The notes under the pieces were generated by a model that ran no database searches, was not told the DNA's origin, and worked only from the letters and a program-made list of their open reading frames with translations. From Chloroflexota bacterium (GTDB lineage Bacteria > Chloroflexota > Dehalococcoidia > Lucifugimonadales > Lucifugimonadaceae): a DNA stretch of 6,840 nt. The stretch is from positions 1-6,840 of the forward strand of contig PCAX01000008.1 of the NCBI GenBank assembly GCA_002730795.1, read 5' to 3'. Of this stretch, positions 6,639 to 6,840 are shown one piece after another (the stretch's first letter is position 1; every line of letters starts with the position of its first letter). Made by a program: the position numbers and the translations under genes.

Positions 6639-6643
6639 CAGCC

Positions 6644-6784
6644 ATGGAAGCCTACTGCATGAAATGCAAAGCGAAGCGAGATATGCAGGGCGCCGAGCAG
6701 ATCACAATGAAAAACGGTCGGCCAGCGACACAGGGCAAATGCCCAGTGTGCGGTACGAAGATGTTTAAGATAGGGAAATCGTGA
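6644..6784 (+). CDS. small zinc-ribbon protein, DUF5679 type
   Basis: The frame runs from ATG 6644 to TGA 6782-6784 and encodes 46 residues. Two CxxC pairs, CMKC (5-8) and CPVC (33-36), are the expected four ligands of a zinc ribbon. Between and after them are ITMKNGRPATQGKCPVCGTK (20-39) and the tail MFKIGKS. This matches the pattern I know for DUF5679 proteins: a YC.KC.AKR start, then NGRPATQG and CPVCGTKMF.IG. Members are small cytoplasmic proteins of unknown function, and a nucleic-acid- or protein-binding role is only a guess from the zinc ribbon. The call rests on the AGGAGG upstream, the motif match and a terminator 12 bases after the stop, so it appears to be a single-gene transcript. 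By hand count it is 51% G+C, with 30 of 46 third positions G or C, unlike the AT-ending genes to its left. Confidence 0.88.
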   Translation: MEAYCMKCKAKRDMQGAEQITMKNGRPATQGKCPVCGTKMFKIGKS

Positions 6785-6796
6785 TCTAATACGGTA

Positions 6797-6840
6797 ACAA
6801 CGAAAAAGGCCCGTTTTTCGTAACGGGCCTTTTTCGTTGT
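6797..6840. terminator. 17-bp perfect-stem intrinsic terminator, potentially bidirectional
   Basis: ACAACGAAAAAGGCCCG (6797-6813) is perfectly complementary to 6824-6840, around a ten-base loop (6814-6823). Each arm has a GC-rich core (GGCCCG) flanked by five A's on the left and five T's on the right, so RNA from either strand ends its GC stem in a U-run. On the plus strand it follows the zinc-ribbon stop by 12 bases. It reaches the window edge, so the stem may be longer, and a convergent gene may lie just beyond. Confidence 0.92.

Larger units (their letters stand above)
6206..6643. other. AT-rich 438-base region upstream of pheS, no confident gene
   Basis: This region separates divergently read pheS and the zinc-ribbon gene. 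Left to right it holds: a short pheS leader; a perfect minus-strand TATAAT (6278-6283); a 9-bp inverted repeat ending in seven T's on the plus strand (6309-6364); a 9-base tandem repeat (6392-6411) in a very AT-rich stretch; and, beyond about 6570, a sharp rise in G+C with near-identical 11-mers leading into the Shine-Dalgarno of the next gene. A TTGAGA at 6537-6542 could be a plus-strand -35 box, but no good -10 follows at normal spacing. I found no tRNA, T-box consensus or recognised riboswitch. Two open frames (6288-6341, and a GTG-started one at 6326-6532) lack ribosome binding sites; neither is called as a gene. Confidence 0.6.

Noticed and set aside
1..6840. CRISPR array, insertion sequence, phage or defence genes.
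   Set aside because: No regularly spaced repeats, transposase or integrase frame, terminal inverted repeats, or nuclease/helicase-type genes were seen on either strand.

Overview
The window looks like a stretch of ordinary bacterial chromosome with an AT-rich background. By eye, G+C is roughly 35-40% across most of it and much higher in the last ~270 bases. Gene content and protein style (a caa3-type CtaG, PheS with an EPGVDMSIDW segment, and a 46-residue DUF5679-type zinc ribbon) suggest a marine Chloroflexota lineage, perhaps Dehalococcoidia/SAR202-like. That placement is inference from remembered family patterns, not from a search.

Layout. Bases 1-99 hold the last 32 codons of a membrane protein that begins outside the window. 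A CtaG-family cytochrome oxidase assembly protein (143-988, +) follows on the same strand. A 55-base gap then separates it from a convergent minus-strand cluster. In transcription order this cluster is pheS (6205-5231), pheT (5215-2792), moeA (2780-1485) and an unrecognised 139-codon gene (1463-1044). The gaps are only 15, 11 and 21 bases, so they are very probably one transcript. Upstream of pheS is a 438-base, very AT-rich region (6206-6643). It contains a perfect TATAAT facing pheS, a plus-strand inverted repeat followed by a T-run, a short tandem repeat and a pair of near-identical 11-mers. The window ends with a short zinc-ribbon gene (6644-6784, +) that has a textbook Shine-Dalgarno and a 17-bp perfect-stem terminator.

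Function. pheS and pheT encode the two subunits of the alpha2-beta2 phenylalanyl-tRNA synthetase, which charges tRNA-Phe. MoeA inserts molybdate into adenylylated molybdopterin to make molybdenum cofactor. Its place behind pheST looks like operon sharing rather than a shared pathway. CtaG and the truncated membrane protein before it probably belong to a terminal-oxidase locus extending to the left.

No clearly new multi-gene system is visible. The points most worth a second look are the structured, gene-free region upstream of pheS, the compositional break at its right end, and the unidentified gene at the tail of the pheST-moeA cluster.
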